The notes: generated by a model from the letters alone, not told the origin. DNA of 64,000 bases from GCA-003244245 sp050699575 (GCA_050699575.1 JBOHFG010000246.1:3154-67153); one strand, 5' to 3'; shown: positions 33,114-43,097, numbered from the stretch's first letter. A program made the numbers and translations.

Positions 33114-36100
33114 ATGACCGCAGTGCTGGGCCTTCTCGAGCGGTTAAAAACGATGCCCGGCCTTCTCAGGCGGGTAAAGGAGATGACCGGCTCCGAGGGC
33201 GCCCAGTCCCGGTGGTACTGGCGCAACTGGCCGGTGGTGGTCAAGCTGACCGCGGTCCTGCTGGTACCCACCGTCGTCGCCCTGGTGGGGGGTGTGCTGC
33301 GGATCGTCGACCAGGCTAGCACCGCTCCGGCCTACGCCAGAATCTCCCAGATTGCCCAGATGCAGCAGCAGCTGTCCGATCTGATCGGCGCGGTGGCCCG
33401 GGAACGTGACCTGGCCACGGCGTTTGTTGCTGGGGGCCGTTTAGGTGACCGCAGACCTCTGGACCTGCAGTTCCGTGCTGTCGACAGCAGCGCGCGGGTG
33501 GTCGAAGGGTCGGCCGGCAAGATACCGCGTCTGGATTTCACCCGTTCCACATTTGCTGCACTCAGCTCGCTGGAGCCATTACGGGCGAGCGTGGCCACCG
33601 GCTTCGGCCCCGTTGAGGTGGTGGTCACCGAGTACAGCGACGCGATCGATCCGCTGATTGACCTGGACGTCGCACTGACCCGCCAGCTCGACGATGTCGC
33701 CGTCACCAACGATGCGGCCGCCGCGCACGCTCTGGTCTCTGGTCGCGAGCAGGTCAGCCGCCAGCACGCGATCGTCTCAGCAGCGCTCTACGCCAACCGC
33801 CTCGGCCCCGGTCAGATCGACGACCTGCGCACCGCAGCTGTCCGGCTGACCACGGCGCAGGACGCAGTCCGGGGGGCCTTGGCGCCGGCTGAGCGCGCCA
33901 ATGCCACCCGGGTCGGTGGGGATGCCGAGCTGTCCCGTCAGCGGTTATTGCAGCTGGTGCTCAACCGTGGCCTCGCGGCGGAGCCGCTGAACACCTCGCC
34001 GCAGGAGTGGGACCGGCGCAACACGGTGGTGGTCGACAGCATCTCCGTCCTCGAGAAGGAGCTGCGGCAGCGGGTCGACAGGACCGCGCAGACGTTGCTC
34101 AGCCACGTGCGCACCGCTGCTGGTCTGAACTCGGTCATTCTCTTCTTCGCGCTGGCCCTGGGGGTGTTGGTCGGCATCATGGTGGCCCGGGCCCTGCTGC
34201 GGCCGCTCGGCGTGCTCAAACGCACGGCGCTGGACGTCGCCGATCGGCGGCTACCTGAGGCGATGGCCCGGATCCGTGACGGAGGCCTGCCCGAAATGCC
34301 GATCGAGCCGGTGCCGGTCGGTACCCGCGAAGAAATCGGTCAGGTTGCCAGGGCTTTCGACGAGGTGCACAGTCAAGCGGTCCGGCTGGCCAGCGAACAG
34401 GCTCAGTTACGCGCCAACGTCAACGACATCTTCGTTAACCTGTCGCGCCGTACTCAGGGTCTGGTCGAGCGCCAGCTCAAGCTCATCGACCGGCTGGAAA
34501 GTGGTGAGCAGGACCCGAAACAGCTGGACAACCTGTTCCAGCTCGACCACCTCGCCACCCGCATGCGGCGCAACAGCGAGAACCTGCTGGTTCTCGCTGG
34601 TACAGATGCCGCGAGCCGCTCCGGCCAGCCGGTCCGGCTGGTCGACGTGCTGCGTGCCGCGGTGTCTGAGGTGGAGCAGTATCAACGGCTGGTGTTGCAG
34701 CATCCGCCAGCGGTGCTGGTGCTCGGCCGGTCGGCCAGCGACCTGGTGCATCTACTGGCAGAGTTGCTCGATAACGCGACCCATTTCTCGCCGCCGGACA
34801 GCCAGGTGATGGTTTCCAGCGAGTCGGCGGCAGACGGCTCGGTCGAGATCGGGGTCGCCGACCGCGGTGTCGGGATGACCGATGCGGAGTTTGCGGAGAC
34901 TAACGAGCGGCTGGCTACCCCGCCAGTGGTGGACGCGTCGGTGTCCCGCCGGATGGGGTTGTTCGTGGTAGGCCGGTTGGCCAGCCGGCACGGCATTGAG
35001 GTGCGACTGCGCCGCGGTGAGGGTGGTGTGGGTGTCTGGGCCTCAGTGCGCATGCCCCCGCGGCTCGTGCGGGTGGCATCGGATGTGATCGAGCCCGGGA
35101 CGGCGGTGGCCGCCTCCGACCTGGCCCAGGCCAACGGGTTCGCCCGCAAGGGTGTTGCAGCGCTCGCTGATGCCAGCGGGATGCCGGCTCCTCGCCCCGA
35201 CGTCGACATCGACCCCCACATCGGCGCCGATATCCGTGCGGCGAGCACGCACCAGACCAACAGCAACGACGGGCAACCGGCTGGCCATTACGTCGTGAAC
35301 GATTCGGCCAACAAGCGCGACGACAGCGACTCCGAAGTGAGCGACTCCGACGCTAGCGACTCTGCGGCGGGCGACGTTGAGCTGCCGCAGCGCATCGACA
35401 CGCCGTCGACGTCAGCCGTACTGCCACCGGCTCCGCCTGGACCGCCGGCGAGCCCGTCAGCGGACAACCCGGTGAATGTCTCTGACGCCGGATCCGGAAC
35501 GGAGCTCTTCCGGCCGGTCCGAGCCACGGTGGCGGGACTGGCTGGGCCGGGGTACCGGGTGACGCTGCAGCACTCCACGCCGATCTTCGACGATGTGGCG
35601 TCCGCGTGGTTCAAGGAGCACGAAGCTGTCCCGGTGCGCTGGACTGCGCCATCGGCGCATGGGGCGGCTGCACCATCGGCATATGGGCCGACCGGGGTTG
35701 TGCGGGAAGTGCCGGCGCGGGAGTTCCCCTCGCCGGATGCCCCGTTGCCGAATGCCCCTTCGCCGGATGGCCTGTTGCCGGATGCTCCGCCACTCCATTC
35801 TGGTTCGCCGCAGGCGCCACCGTCGGTCATGGCCGGCCCACCGCCCCTGGCGCGCCGGCAGCCGGGCAAGGCTTTGGCTGAAACTGACCCCAGCGATGCC
35901 GCCACGTCTCGCGCATGGAGTCAGCCGGTCCCGGCATCGGGTAACACGCGCCCAACCGGTGTGCCGGAGCAGGGCTGGGGCGCCGCGGACGAGGGTTGGC
36001 GGGCGGCCGAGGCACTGGCGATTCCGGTGAGTGCGGAGTTCACCTCCGGGGGGCTACCTCGGCGGCAGCCTCGGGCCTTGTTGGTGCCCGGTACCGCGGG

Positions 36101-36269
36101 GGGGGCGCAGCCCGCGAGTGCGCCGGTGCGCAGCGCGGAGTCGGTTCGCGGCCGGCTCGCCAGTTACCAGCAGGGCGTCCGTGAGGGGCGCCAAGCGCGA
36201 GGGAATCTCGATCGAGAGGTTGAGGGGTCGCCGGCAGAACGGCAGGATGGAGCAGAGGAGGCGAAGTGA
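33114..36269 (+). CDS. Sensor histidine-kinase-like protein, conservon type (CvnA-like)
   Basis: This 1051-residue membrane protein has a first transmembrane helix at about 39-65, a nitrate/nitrite-sensing-type helical extracytoplasmic domain (about 66-340), a second helix at about 343-366, a HAMP region (RPLGVLKRTALDVADRRLPEA), a degenerate dimerisation region and a HATPase domain with ELLDNATHFSPPDSQV and DRGVGM. The tail of about 380 residues is long, proline-rich and disordered, with repeats at 35730-35789. CvnA proteins work with roadblock, DUF742 and GTPase partners, which follow here. No canonical phospho-accepting H-box is evident. It overlaps the next gene by four bases. Confidence 0.9.
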   Translation: MTAVLGLLERLKTMPGLLRRVKEMTGSEGAQSRWYWRNWPVVVKLTAVLLVPTVVALVGGVLRIVDQASTAPAYARISQIAQMQQQLSDLIGAVARERDLATAFVAGGRLGDRRPLDLQFRAVDSSARVVEGSAGKIPRLDFTRSTFAALSSLEPLRASVATGFGPVEVVVTEYSDAIDPLIDLDVALTRQLDDVAVTNDAAAAHALVSGREQVSRQHAIVSAALYANRLGPGQIDDLRTAAVRLTTAQDAVRGALAPAERANATRVGGDAELSRQRLLQLVLNRGLAAEPLNTSPQEWDRRNTVVVDSISVLEKELRQRVDRTAQTLLSHVRTAAGLNSVILFFALALGVLVGIMVARALLRPLGVLKRTALDVADRRLPEAMARIRDGGLPEMPIEPVPVGTREEIGQVARAFDEVHSQAVRLASEQAQLRANVNDIFVNLSRRTQGLVERQLKLIDRLESGEQDPKQLDNLFQLDHLATRMRRNSENLLVLAGTDAASRSGQPVRLVDVLRAAVSEVEQYQRLVLQHPPAVLVLGRSASDLVHLLAELLDNATHFSPPDSQVMVSSESAADGSVEIGVADRGVGMTDAEFAETNERLATPPVVDASVSRRMGLFVVGRLASRHGIEVRLRRGEGGVGVWASVRMPPRLVRVASDVIEPGTAVAASDLAQANGFARKGVAALADASGMPAPRPDVDIDPHIGADIRAASTHQTNSNDGQPAGHYVVNDSANKRDDSDSEVSDSDASDSAAGDVELPQRIDTPSTSAVLPPAPPGPPASPSADNPVNVSDAGSGTELFRPVRATVAGLAGPGYRVTLQHSTPIFDDVASAWFKEHEAVPVRWTAPSAHGAAAPSAYGPTGVVREVPAREFPSPDAPLPNAPSPDGLLPDAPPLHSGSPQAPPSVMAGPPPLARRQPGKALAETDPSDAATSRAWSQPVPASGNTRPTGVPEQGWGAADEGWRAAEALAIPVSAEFTSGGLPRRQPRALLVPGTAGGAQPASAPVRSAESVRGRLASYQQGVREGRQARGNLDREVEGSPAERQDGAEEAK
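35730..35789. repeat. Four 15-bp repeats in the kinase tail
   Basis: Four in-frame 15-bp units encode SPDAP, LPNAP, SPDGL and LPDAP in the proline-rich tail of the first sensor kinase. They alternate between two variants, which suggests duplication of a 30-bp block. Confidence 0.75.
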
Positions 36270-36688
36270 TTGCTCCGCAGATCCAGCCGGAATGCTTTGG
36301 GTGGTTGGTCGACGACTTCGTGAATCGGGTGTCTGGGGTAGCACACGCGTTGGTCGTGTCGGCCGAAGGCCTGCCCCTGGCCGCTTCGGCCCACCTGCCC
36401 AGGGATCGTGCCGATCAACTTGCCGCCGTGGCCTCCGGGTTGGTCAGCTTGGCCCAGGGCGCGGCCCGTTGCTTTGACGCCGGTCAGGTGGTGCAGACGG
36501 TGGTGGAGCTGGAGCGTGGGATCATGCTGCTGATGTCGATCAGCGATGGCTCCAGCCTTGCAGTGTTGGCTGCCCCGAACTGCGATATCGGACTTGTCGG
36601 ATATGAGATGGCATTGCTGGTCGATCAGGTGGGTCAGCAGCTCAGCCCGCACTTGCGTGCCGAGCTGAATGGTGCGCTGGGCCGATGA
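36266..36688 (+). CDS. Roadblock/LC7-domain protein (CvnB-like)
   Basis: This 140-residue protein starts with GTG in overlap with the kinase stop. It has the roadblock blocks FVNRVSGVAHALVVSAEGLPLA and LSMSISDGSSLAVLAAP-type strands (residues about 90-115). Roadblock proteins regulate small GTPases; here the partner is probably the GTPase two genes on. A second, very similar copy is at 40641-41087. Confidence 0.92.
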   Translation: MIAPQIQPECFGWLVDDFVNRVSGVAHALVVSAEGLPLAASAHLPRDRADQLAAVASGLVSLAQGAARCFDAGQVVQTVVELERGIMLLMSISDGSSLAVLAAPNCDIGLVGYEMALLVDQVGQQLSPHLRAELNGALGR

Positions 36689-36706
36689 CGTGACGACGGT
36701 GAGGCT

Positions 36707-37222
36707 GTGGTGAGGCAACCCGATGAGGCGCGCAATGCCGGTGCTCACCGGTCGTTTGCTGATGTGCTGAACAACCTCGGTGATCATTCTTCGCGGTTGG
36801 GCGGGCAACGTATGAGGCTGCCGGGTTCATCAGGCACCTCAGAGCCGGTTGCGGGATTCGACGAGTGGAGCGAGCAGGCGAGTTCAGCATCGGTGGTGCG
36901 ACCCTACACATGGACCAAGGGCCGCACCTCACCAGTATTTGATCTTGCAGTGGAGACGCTGGTGTCGACCGGTGCGCGCGGTCCTGACCTGGCAGCGCTG
37001 ACCAGTGCGGAACACCGGGCGGTGACTGACCTGTGCCGCGCTCCCCGCTCGGTGGCCGAGGTGGCCGCTCTGCTATCTCTGCCGCTCGGAGTGGCCCGTG
37101 TGCTGCTGGCGGAGATGGCAGGCATCGGTTTGATCGTGGTACACCGCAGCGCGAACAGCTCCGGTGACACGCCGGGCATGGACTTGATGGAAAGGGTATT
37201 GAGTGGACTTCGTCGGCTCTGA
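36707..37222 (+). CDS. DUF742 protein (CvnC-like)
   Basis: This 171-residue protein has the DUF742 core in its second half: VRPYTWTKGRT, a helix-turn-helix-like segment (LCRAPRSVAEVAALLSLPLG) and VARVLLAEMAGIGLIVVH. The first 60 residues are variable. It starts with GTG and overlaps the start region of the GTPase gene. In conservons this protein is part of the kinase-GTPase signalling complex. Confidence 0.9.
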   Translation: MVRQPDEARNAGAHRSFADVLNNLGDHSSRLGGQRMRLPGSSGTSEPVAGFDEWSEQASSASVVRPYTWTKGRTSPVFDLAVETLVSTGARGPDLAALTSAEHRAVTDLCRAPRSVAEVAALLSLPLGVARVLLAEMAGIGLIVVHRSANSSGDTPGMDLMERVLSGLRRL

Positions 37223-37874
37223 TCGGGCAAGTTCCCAGGGGGGCTCGTCAGTGGCAGCAGTCCAGACCGACCCCTCTCGGTCTGGCCCGCCCGCCGCATG
37301 GGCAGCTGCGGCCGGCTCCAACGTGGTGTCCGCGAAGATTGTCATCGGTGGTGGTTTCGGTGCCGGCAAGACGACGTTCGTCGGCTCGGTGTCCGAGATT
37401 GCACCGCTGACCACCGAAGCCGTGCTCACTGATGCGAGTACGACGGTCGACGACCTCGCAGCCACCCCGGACAAGTCGACTACCACCGTCGCGATGGACT
37501 TCGGCCGCCTCTCGCTGGATGCCGAGCTGATCCTGTACCTGTTCGGCACCCCGGGACAGCACCGCTTCTGGTTCATGTGGGATGACCTCGTCCGTGGCGC
37601 GATCGGCGCTGTCGTGTTGGTGGACACCCGTCGGCTGGCCGACTGCTTCGCGGCGGTCGATTTCTTCGAGGACCGTGGTCTGCCCTACGTTGTTGGAGTC
37701 AATTGCTTTGACGGCCGGCTCGGCCACCATGTTGAGGACGTCCGGGAAGCGCTGGCCATCGAGTCCACGGTGCCCATCATCCCGTGCGATGCCCGCGAGC
37801 GGGAATCGACCAAGAACACCCTCATCGCGCTGGTCGAGCACGCTATGCGGAGGTCAGCGGCGGCTCGCACATGA
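37203..37874 (+). CDS. Small GTP-binding protein (CvnD-like)
   Basis: A 223-residue protein with the G1 P-loop VIGGGFGAGKTTFVG, the G3 region LFGTPGQHRFWFMWDD, and GVNCFDG standing in for the NKxD-type G4 motif. These are the features of the conservon GTPases. The first 40 residues are low in conservation; the GTG at 37251 is a possible later start. It overlaps the DUF742 gene by 20 bases if the first GTG is used. Confidence 0.9.
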   Translation: MDFVGSDRASSQGGSSVAAVQTDPSRSGPPAAWAAAAGSNVVSAKIVIGGGFGAGKTTFVGSVSEIAPLTTEAVLTDASTTVDDLAATPDKSTTTVAMDFGRLSLDAELILYLFGTPGQHRFWFMWDDLVRGAIGAVVLVDTRRLADCFAAVDFFEDRGLPYVVGVNCFDGRLGHHVEDVREALAIESTVPIIPCDARERESTKNTLIALVEHAMRRSAAART

Positions 37875-37899
37875 TCATGAAGTTGGGAGAGTGCGCAGC

Positions 37900-40644
37900 A
37901 TGGCGCTGAGCTTCGGTCGCTCGCCTGCTGCCGTCATCGGCTCCCGCGGTGTCGCGTTGTCGCGACGCCGCGGGAGCCGATGGCGGCTGCGGGACTGGCG
38001 GCTGCGAACCAAACTCACCGCAGTACTGTTGGTGCCCTTGGTGCTCGCGGGTGTACTCGGCGTGCTGCGGGTCAACAATCTGGTGCGAACGGCACACGAT
38101 CTTGCCGCGCTGTCCCGCCAGGTCGAATTCGCCCAGCGGCTGGGCTCGGTGGTGTACAACCTGCAAACTGAGCGCTACCGGGTGGTCACGATGCTCGCTC
38201 ACGGGCGCCCGGCCAACTCAGCCGCGTTCCAAGCGCAGGCTCAACGGGTGGACTCCGCTGTCGCCGCGCTGCGCGCAGTGGACTCCGGTACAGCTGCCTT
38301 CCCGGCCGCTGCGGCCGACCAGTGGGTGCCGACCCATCGGGCTGCGCTGAGCCGGTTGTCCGAGCTTTCTGCTCTGCGGCTGGCCACTGTGTCGCCTAAT
38401 GCCACTGTGTCGCCCAATGCCACTGCGTCGCCTAATGCCACTGCGTCGCCCAAAGTCACTCCGGCACCCAACGCCGCCCCGGGCATGGTGGCCGCGCGTA
38501 ACGCCATCACCGCGTATTCCGGCCTCATCGCGGCGCTGCTCGATCTTGACCGCCGAGCGATGTACGGTGTGCCAGGCTTCTTGGACCCGCAAGCCGACGG
38601 TGTCAAGGAGCTTGCGGTTGCCGAGGAACAGGCCTCTTGTCAGCAGGTGGTGTTGCTGACCGGGATCCTGTCCGGCGGGTTGTCCGCAGAGCAGGTGACC
38701 ATTCTGCGTGACAGCGAAGTCCGCTTCGATGCCGCTGCCGATGAGTTCAGTCAGGCATTGTCCCCTGGGCAACAGCAGAACTATTTCACTGCCAAGTCGG
38801 TGGTCGATCGGCAGCGGTTGCTGGACGCCGCGGTGGACCGGGCGGTGCGGGCAGCCCCCCTGGAGACGGTTCCTGCTGACTGGGAATCTGCTGCGGAGGG
38901 GGCCATCGAGACGATCCACCAGGGGCAGATCACCCTGCTCGGCAAGTTGCATGGCGAAACCACGTTGCGCAGTGACCGCGCGTGGCGCGATGCGGTGCGG
39001 GATGGCCTCGTGGTCGTCGCGCTGCTGCTGCTCGCCGTCGGGTTGCTGGTTGTGGTGGTGCGCTCACTGTTGCAGCCGTTGCGCGCGCTGCGCACCGCCG
39101 CATTCGAGGTCGCTGACCGCCGGCTGCCGGAGGCCGCTGAGCAGCTGCGGGCCACCGATGGTGCCCCCGGCCAGCCGACTGTTGCCCCAGTGCCGGTGCA
39201 CTCCAGGGAGGAGGTCGGCCAGGTCGCCAGGGCGGTCGATGAAGTGCACAGCCAAGCGGTCCGGCTGGCCAGCGAGCAGGCTCAGTTGCGTTGCAGCCTC
39301 AATGACGTCTTTCTCACGCTGTCTCGTCGCAGTCAGTGCCTCGTGAAACGCCAGTTGCAGCTGGTAGAGGATATACGCGGGATAGTGCCGCCGGACTCCG
39401 CGCTGGTGGACAGCGTGGTCGACCTCGATCGGGTCGCCGCCCAGATGCGCCGGCACAGTGAGAACCTGCTGGTATTGGCCGGTGGGCGGGTGCAACCCGC
39501 TGCCGAGCCGGTGGAAATGTGCGACGTTCTGGAGCGCGCGGTCTCGGAGATTGCCGACTACCAATGGGTGACCGTGGGCTCATCCCCGGTGGCTGTGGTT
39601 GCCGGAGCGGTCGTCAACGACCTGGTTCACTTGATCGCTGAGTTGCTCGACAATGCCACCAGCGTCACCTCGCAGGGAACCATGGTGACCCTCTCCGTCG
39701 AATTGACCGAAAACCACGGTCTCCAGGTGGACATCACCGACTCCGGACCCGGCTTGTCCCCCGACGAACTGCAGGAGATCAACGGACGGCTCGCCTCGGT
39801 ACCGACGGTCGATGCGACGGTTCGCGGTCAGGTCGGTATGTTCGTGGTGCGTGAGCTGGCCGCGCATCATGGCATCACGGTCCGGCTACGCCCGCGCCTC
39901 GGTGACCGAGGAGTCATCGCGACGGCCCTGCTGCCGCCCTCCCTGGTGACTATCGATTTCCGCGCTCTGGCGAAGGTCACACCGCCGCTGCAGGTGTCGG
40001 TGATCGATGAGGCCACCCCGGAGGATCTCTTCAGCCCCACCTCGATCACCCCAACGTCGCGGGGAGTTGTCACCTCAATGCGCAAGCCTTCGCGTACGGC
40101 GCAGGATGAGTGGCGTGAGCTTTTCGGCCACCACGAGCCTGGGCCTGCTGAGCGTGCGGCGGGCTCCGATCAGCTGGATGGTGGCCAGCCGCCGACCAGC
40201 GCAGCGGTGGAGGGAGTCGCGGCAGCCGAGCAGCCCCCGCAGGTTTGCGAAGAGATCTACGAGATGGTCTCGGCCTGGTTCCGTGAGCAACAGTCTGCGC
40301 CGCCGAGCACCAGCACACCCGAGTGGCGATCCCCATTCGACGCGGGGTGGCAGGCCGCACAAGCGCTGCGCGCCCTGGTAGACCACGAGTTCACCCGAGC
40401 CGGGTTGCCCAAACGGCAGCCCCGCGCGCATCTGGTGTCCGAGGTGGATGGGCGAATTCTGTCGACGCCGGTGCCCGCCGGTTCGACCCGTACCCCGGAC
40501 GCTGTCCGCGGCCGGTTGAGCAGGTACCAGCGTGGTTTGCAGGTCGGGCGGCACGCCCGCATCGTTGCTGATGAACAGCCCACGTTGACTGATATCGCCC
40601 GGCTACCTGGTGAGCGCAGACTTTTCGAGGAGAATCAGCAGTGA
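37900..40644 (+). CDS. Second conservon-type sensor kinase
   Basis: I start at the ATG at 37900 (MALSFGRSPAAV), since the longer frame runs through the GTPase gene. The 914-residue protein repeats the layout of the first kinase: transmembrane helix near 45-65, helical sensor domain, second helix near 375, a region similar to HAMP (LQPLRALRTAAFEVADRRLPEA), and a HATPase domain with ELLDNATSVTSQGTMV and DSGPGLS. A Thr/Pro/Asn-rich repeat sits in the sensor domain (38383-38454). The shared segment EVHSQAVRLASEQAQLR shows that the two kinases are paralogues. Confidence 0.9.
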   Translation: MALSFGRSPAAVIGSRGVALSRRRGSRWRLRDWRLRTKLTAVLLVPLVLAGVLGVLRVNNLVRTAHDLAALSRQVEFAQRLGSVVYNLQTERYRVVTMLAHGRPANSAAFQAQAQRVDSAVAALRAVDSGTAAFPAAAADQWVPTHRAALSRLSELSALRLATVSPNATVSPNATASPNATASPKVTPAPNAAPGMVAARNAITAYSGLIAALLDLDRRAMYGVPGFLDPQADGVKELAVAEEQASCQQVVLLTGILSGGLSAEQVTILRDSEVRFDAAADEFSQALSPGQQQNYFTAKSVVDRQRLLDAAVDRAVRAAPLETVPADWESAAEGAIETIHQGQITLLGKLHGETTLRSDRAWRDAVRDGLVVVALLLLAVGLLVVVVRSLLQPLRALRTAAFEVADRRLPEAAEQLRATDGAPGQPTVAPVPVHSREEVGQVARAVDEVHSQAVRLASEQAQLRCSLNDVFLTLSRRSQCLVKRQLQLVEDIRGIVPPDSALVDSVVDLDRVAAQMRRHSENLLVLAGGRVQPAAEPVEMCDVLERAVSEIADYQWVTVGSSPVAVVAGAVVNDLVHLIAELLDNATSVTSQGTMVTLSVELTENHGLQVDITDSGPGLSPDELQEINGRLASVPTVDATVRGQVGMFVVRELAAHHGITVRLRPRLGDRGVIATALLPPSLVTIDFRALAKVTPPLQVSVIDEATPEDLFSPTSITPTSRGVVTSMRKPSRTAQDEWRELFGHHEPGPAERAAGSDQLDGGQPPTSAAVEGVAAAEQPPQVCEEIYEMVSAWFREQQSAPPSTSTPEWRSPFDAGWQAAQALRALVDHEFTRAGLPKRQPRAHLVSEVDGRILSTPVPAGSTRTPDAVRGRLSRYQRGLQVGRHARIVADEQPTLTDIARLPGERRLFEENQQ
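38383..38454. repeat. Four 18-bp tandem repeats in the second kinase sensor domain
   Basis: Four in-frame 18-bp units encode ATVSPN, ATVSPN, ATASPN and ATASPK. They insert a flexible linker into the extracytoplasmic domain. The copies differ at one to three positions, so expansion looks recent. Confidence 0.88.
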
Positions 40645-41087
40645 CGACAGCAGCGCCTCAACCACCGGCCCAGCAATCAACCCAGCCCAGCCAGTTCGGC
40701 TGGCTGGTGGACAGCTTCGTGCAACAGGTGCCTGGGGTGGCGCATGCCGTCGTGGTCTCTGCCGACGGTCTGCTCCTGGTCCCGTCCTCGGGGTTACCCC
40801 GGGACCGAGCCGATCAGCTTGCCGCGGTCACGTCGGGGTTGGTGAGCCTCACCCAGGGCGCGGCCCGCTGCTTCGACGCGGGTGGTGTGGTGCAGACCGT
40901 CGTGGAGATGGAGCGCGGCATCGTGTTGACCATGGCTATCAGCGACGGGTCCAGTCTCGCCGTGTTAGCCTCGCCGAGCTGCGACATCGGCCTGGTTGGC
41001 TACGAGATGACGTTGCTCGTCGACCGAGCCGGCAAACTGCTGACCCCCGAGCTGCGCGCGCAACTACAGCGTGGTGCGCGCCGGTAG
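40641..41087 (+). CDS. Second roadblock/LC7-domain protein (CvnB-like)
   Basis: This 148-residue protein begins with GTG overlapping the kinase stop and closely parallels the first roadblock protein (FVQQVPGVAHAVVVSADGLLL, MAISDGSSLAVLASPSCDIGLVGYEM). No DUF742 or GTPase gene follows it. It may therefore share the GTPase of the first set. Its 3' end overlaps the convergent gene by 24 bases. Confidence 0.92.
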   Translation: MTTAAPQPPAQQSTQPSQFGWLVDSFVQQVPGVAHAVVVSADGLLLVPSSGLPRDRADQLAAVTSGLVSLTQGAARCFDAGGVVQTVVEMERGIVLTMAISDGSSLAVLASPSCDIGLVGYEMTLLVDRAGKLLTPELRAQLQRGARR

Positions 41088-43097
41088 GTCTGTTGCAGCG
41101 TCCCGGACTCGCACTGCTGCCACCATCGCGGTCAGTTGCGCCTCCGACGGGGTGGGTGGCACGGTCGCGCGGCGGATCGGCTGCGGCCGTATCTTGGCCC
41201 GTCGAGCTCCGGCCCGCAGATCGACCACCTCGCCGTCGGCTCCCTCCGCAACCGGGCTGAAGCCGGCGTCGCGAATCTCGTCGAGGAGTGCAGCCAGCGA
41301 CAACGGGCTGATCAGCACGGTGGGAGCGAGCCGGCGCAACCCGCACCGTGCGGCGACGGGATGCGCGAGGACCTCAGTGAGCAGCATCGCGTCGTCGCAC
41401 CGCAGGAATGCCGCAGCGCCACCACCGCGCAGGTGCCCGTGCCGCCGGGCCACATCATCGATGAGGTAGCTCAGCGACTGGGGCACCGGGGTCACTGATC
41501 GGGTTCGGAACAACTCGTGCAGGTCGGCGGCGCTGCGACCGGAGTCCAGTGCCCGACGCACGGTGTGCTCGGTGATCCGGTAGACGGTGGCGCCGCCCGC
41601 TGACTCCACGTCGGCTACCAGCCCGATCTCGCTGGCCAGCTCGGGTTCGAGCGGTCCGGGTGCGACCACGGTGCGGTCGGCCTGCACCATGACGTGGCTC
41701 ACCGGTTCGGGCAGCGCGGCATGCAGGACGGCTGACGCGGCTGTGGCGCCATCGCGCAGCAGCGCCCGGCCGGCCGAGGACAGCGCGCCCAGCGCGAGCA
41801 CCCCCAGCACGGTGGCCTCCTGAATGGTCCAGTTGACCACGTCGTCGCGTCGCCGGCTCGCTCGCCGTGGGGTCCGCCAGGCGAGCACCGCGGCGAGCTG
41901 CTCGGAACGCTGGATACCGCTTCCGGGCGGCAGCTCGGCGATCGCCTCGAGGATCTGGCGCCGATGCGCCGGAGCGTGTGGCTGGCGCAACTCATCGGAG
42001 AGCGGGGCCAGCGGACGGTCCTTGTCATCGCGGGTGCCGGCCAGTCCGGGCAGCCGTGGCAACTCCAGCCACGCCGGGACCAGCATGGCCCAGCGCCGCT
42101 GCGGTGGTGCAGCGAGCCAGGCATCGGCGGCAACGGTGGGCAACCACAGCTGGGTGCCCGTTGCCTCGCTGGTCCAGGTGATCAGTCCAGCAGCGACGAC
42201 GACCTCGGCGAGCAGTGCGACGCTCCCCTCATCGACGTCCAGCCGGCGTGCGGTTCGCCGGAGATCCCGGACGCCGACACCGCCGGTGCGCAATACCGCG
42301 GGCGGGTCTGCGGACCATTCCACGAGCAGTTTCTCGGTCTGGCGCAGCAGTTCGAGCACCGCGCCGGCGGCCGTCGAGTCCACCAGGGACGGTTCACACC
42401 GATGCGTGGGCAGCGCCGGTTCATCCAGTTGAAGCGGACCCAGTGGCTGGTCGCCCCGCAGGGCCAGACCCACCTGCGCGGGCAGTTCGACGGTGCTGGC
42501 GTCGACCCGCCGCAGCAGCCCGCGCGCCAGCAGGCGTTGCACCGGCGTGCGGGCGCGGCCCAGTGCGAGGACCTCGGTGGCGTCCCGGCTGGTGCCGACC
42601 GGCGGTCCGGCCGCCAGAGTCCGCAATACCCGCAGCTCATCATCGGCGAGCTCGGCGAGCATTGCGTCGAGGTCGACGCCGACGAGCTCAGCCACCGGGT
42701 GACCCAAGCCACCCGGATGCGGGCCGATGACCTGGCGTGCGGCCGGAGCTACCGCGAGTGCCGCATCGTCGCCCCAGACCAACGCGCGGCACCGCAACGT
42801 GTCCAGGGCGTGGTGAACCTGCCCGGCGGCTTCGCGGCCCAGCAGCCGCTCGACGTCCTGGCGGCGCACCGATGTGGTGTCAGCGCCAGCTATCACCAGC
42901 GCCGACAGCACCGCCAGCGTGACGGTGTCGAGGTCCTCGCAGGCCCGGGCGACGGAGGCTGGGATCCCGGCTCGGGTGGCCAGCACTGTCGAGTCAGCCG
43001 GAGCTGGTACGCCGAGGTCCGGGCGGGCGCGCAGCAGCCCGGTCAGCGTGTCATCGTCCTGGGAGCGTAGCCAGTCAACAAGTGCGGTCCTGGGCAT
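41064..43097 (-). CDS. Helicase-associated protein, Rv0862c-like
   Basis: I start at the ATG at 43097 (MPRTALVDWLRSQDDDTL), since the upstream extension is basic and atypical; this gives 677 residues. The protein is rich in winged-helix-like Leu/Ala/Arg segments and ends in a region related to the helicase C-terminal domain family seen beside XPB helicases. In mycobacteria the homologue (Rv0862c) is next to the XPB gene; here the two are separated by the conservon-like block. It has no Walker motifs of its own, so a partner or regulatory role in repair is likely. Confidence 0.82.
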   Translation of the reverse strand: MPRTALVDWLRSQDDDTLTGLLRARPDLGVPAPADSTVLATRAGIPASVARACEDLDTVTLAVLSALVIAGADTTSVRRQDVERLLGREAAGQVHHALDTLRCRALVWGDDAALAVAPAARQVIGPHPGGLGHPVAELVGVDLDAMLAELADDELRVLRTLAAGPPVGTSRDATEVLALGRARTPVQRLLARGLLRRVDASTVELPAQVGLALRGDQPLGPLQLDEPALPTHRCEPSLVDSTAAGAVLELLRQTEKLLVEWSADPPAVLRTGGVGVRDLRRTARRLDVDEGSVALLAEVVVAAGLITWTSEATGTQLWLPTVAADAWLAAPPQRRWAMLVPAWLELPRLPGLAGTRDDKDRPLAPLSDELRQPHAPAHRRQILEAIAELPPGSGIQRSEQLAAVLAWRTPRRASRRRDDVVNWTIQEATVLGVLALGALSSAGRALLRDGATAASAVLHAALPEPVSHVMVQADRTVVAPGPLEPELASEIGLVADVESAGGATVYRITEHTVRRALDSGRSAADLHELFRTRSVTPVPQSLSYLIDDVARRHGHLRGGGAAAFLRCDDAMLLTEVLAHPVAARCGLRRLAPTVLISPLSLAALLDEIRDAGFSPVAEGADGEVVDLRAGARRAKIRPQPIRRATVPPTPSEAQLTAMVAAVRVRDAATDLPARTTL

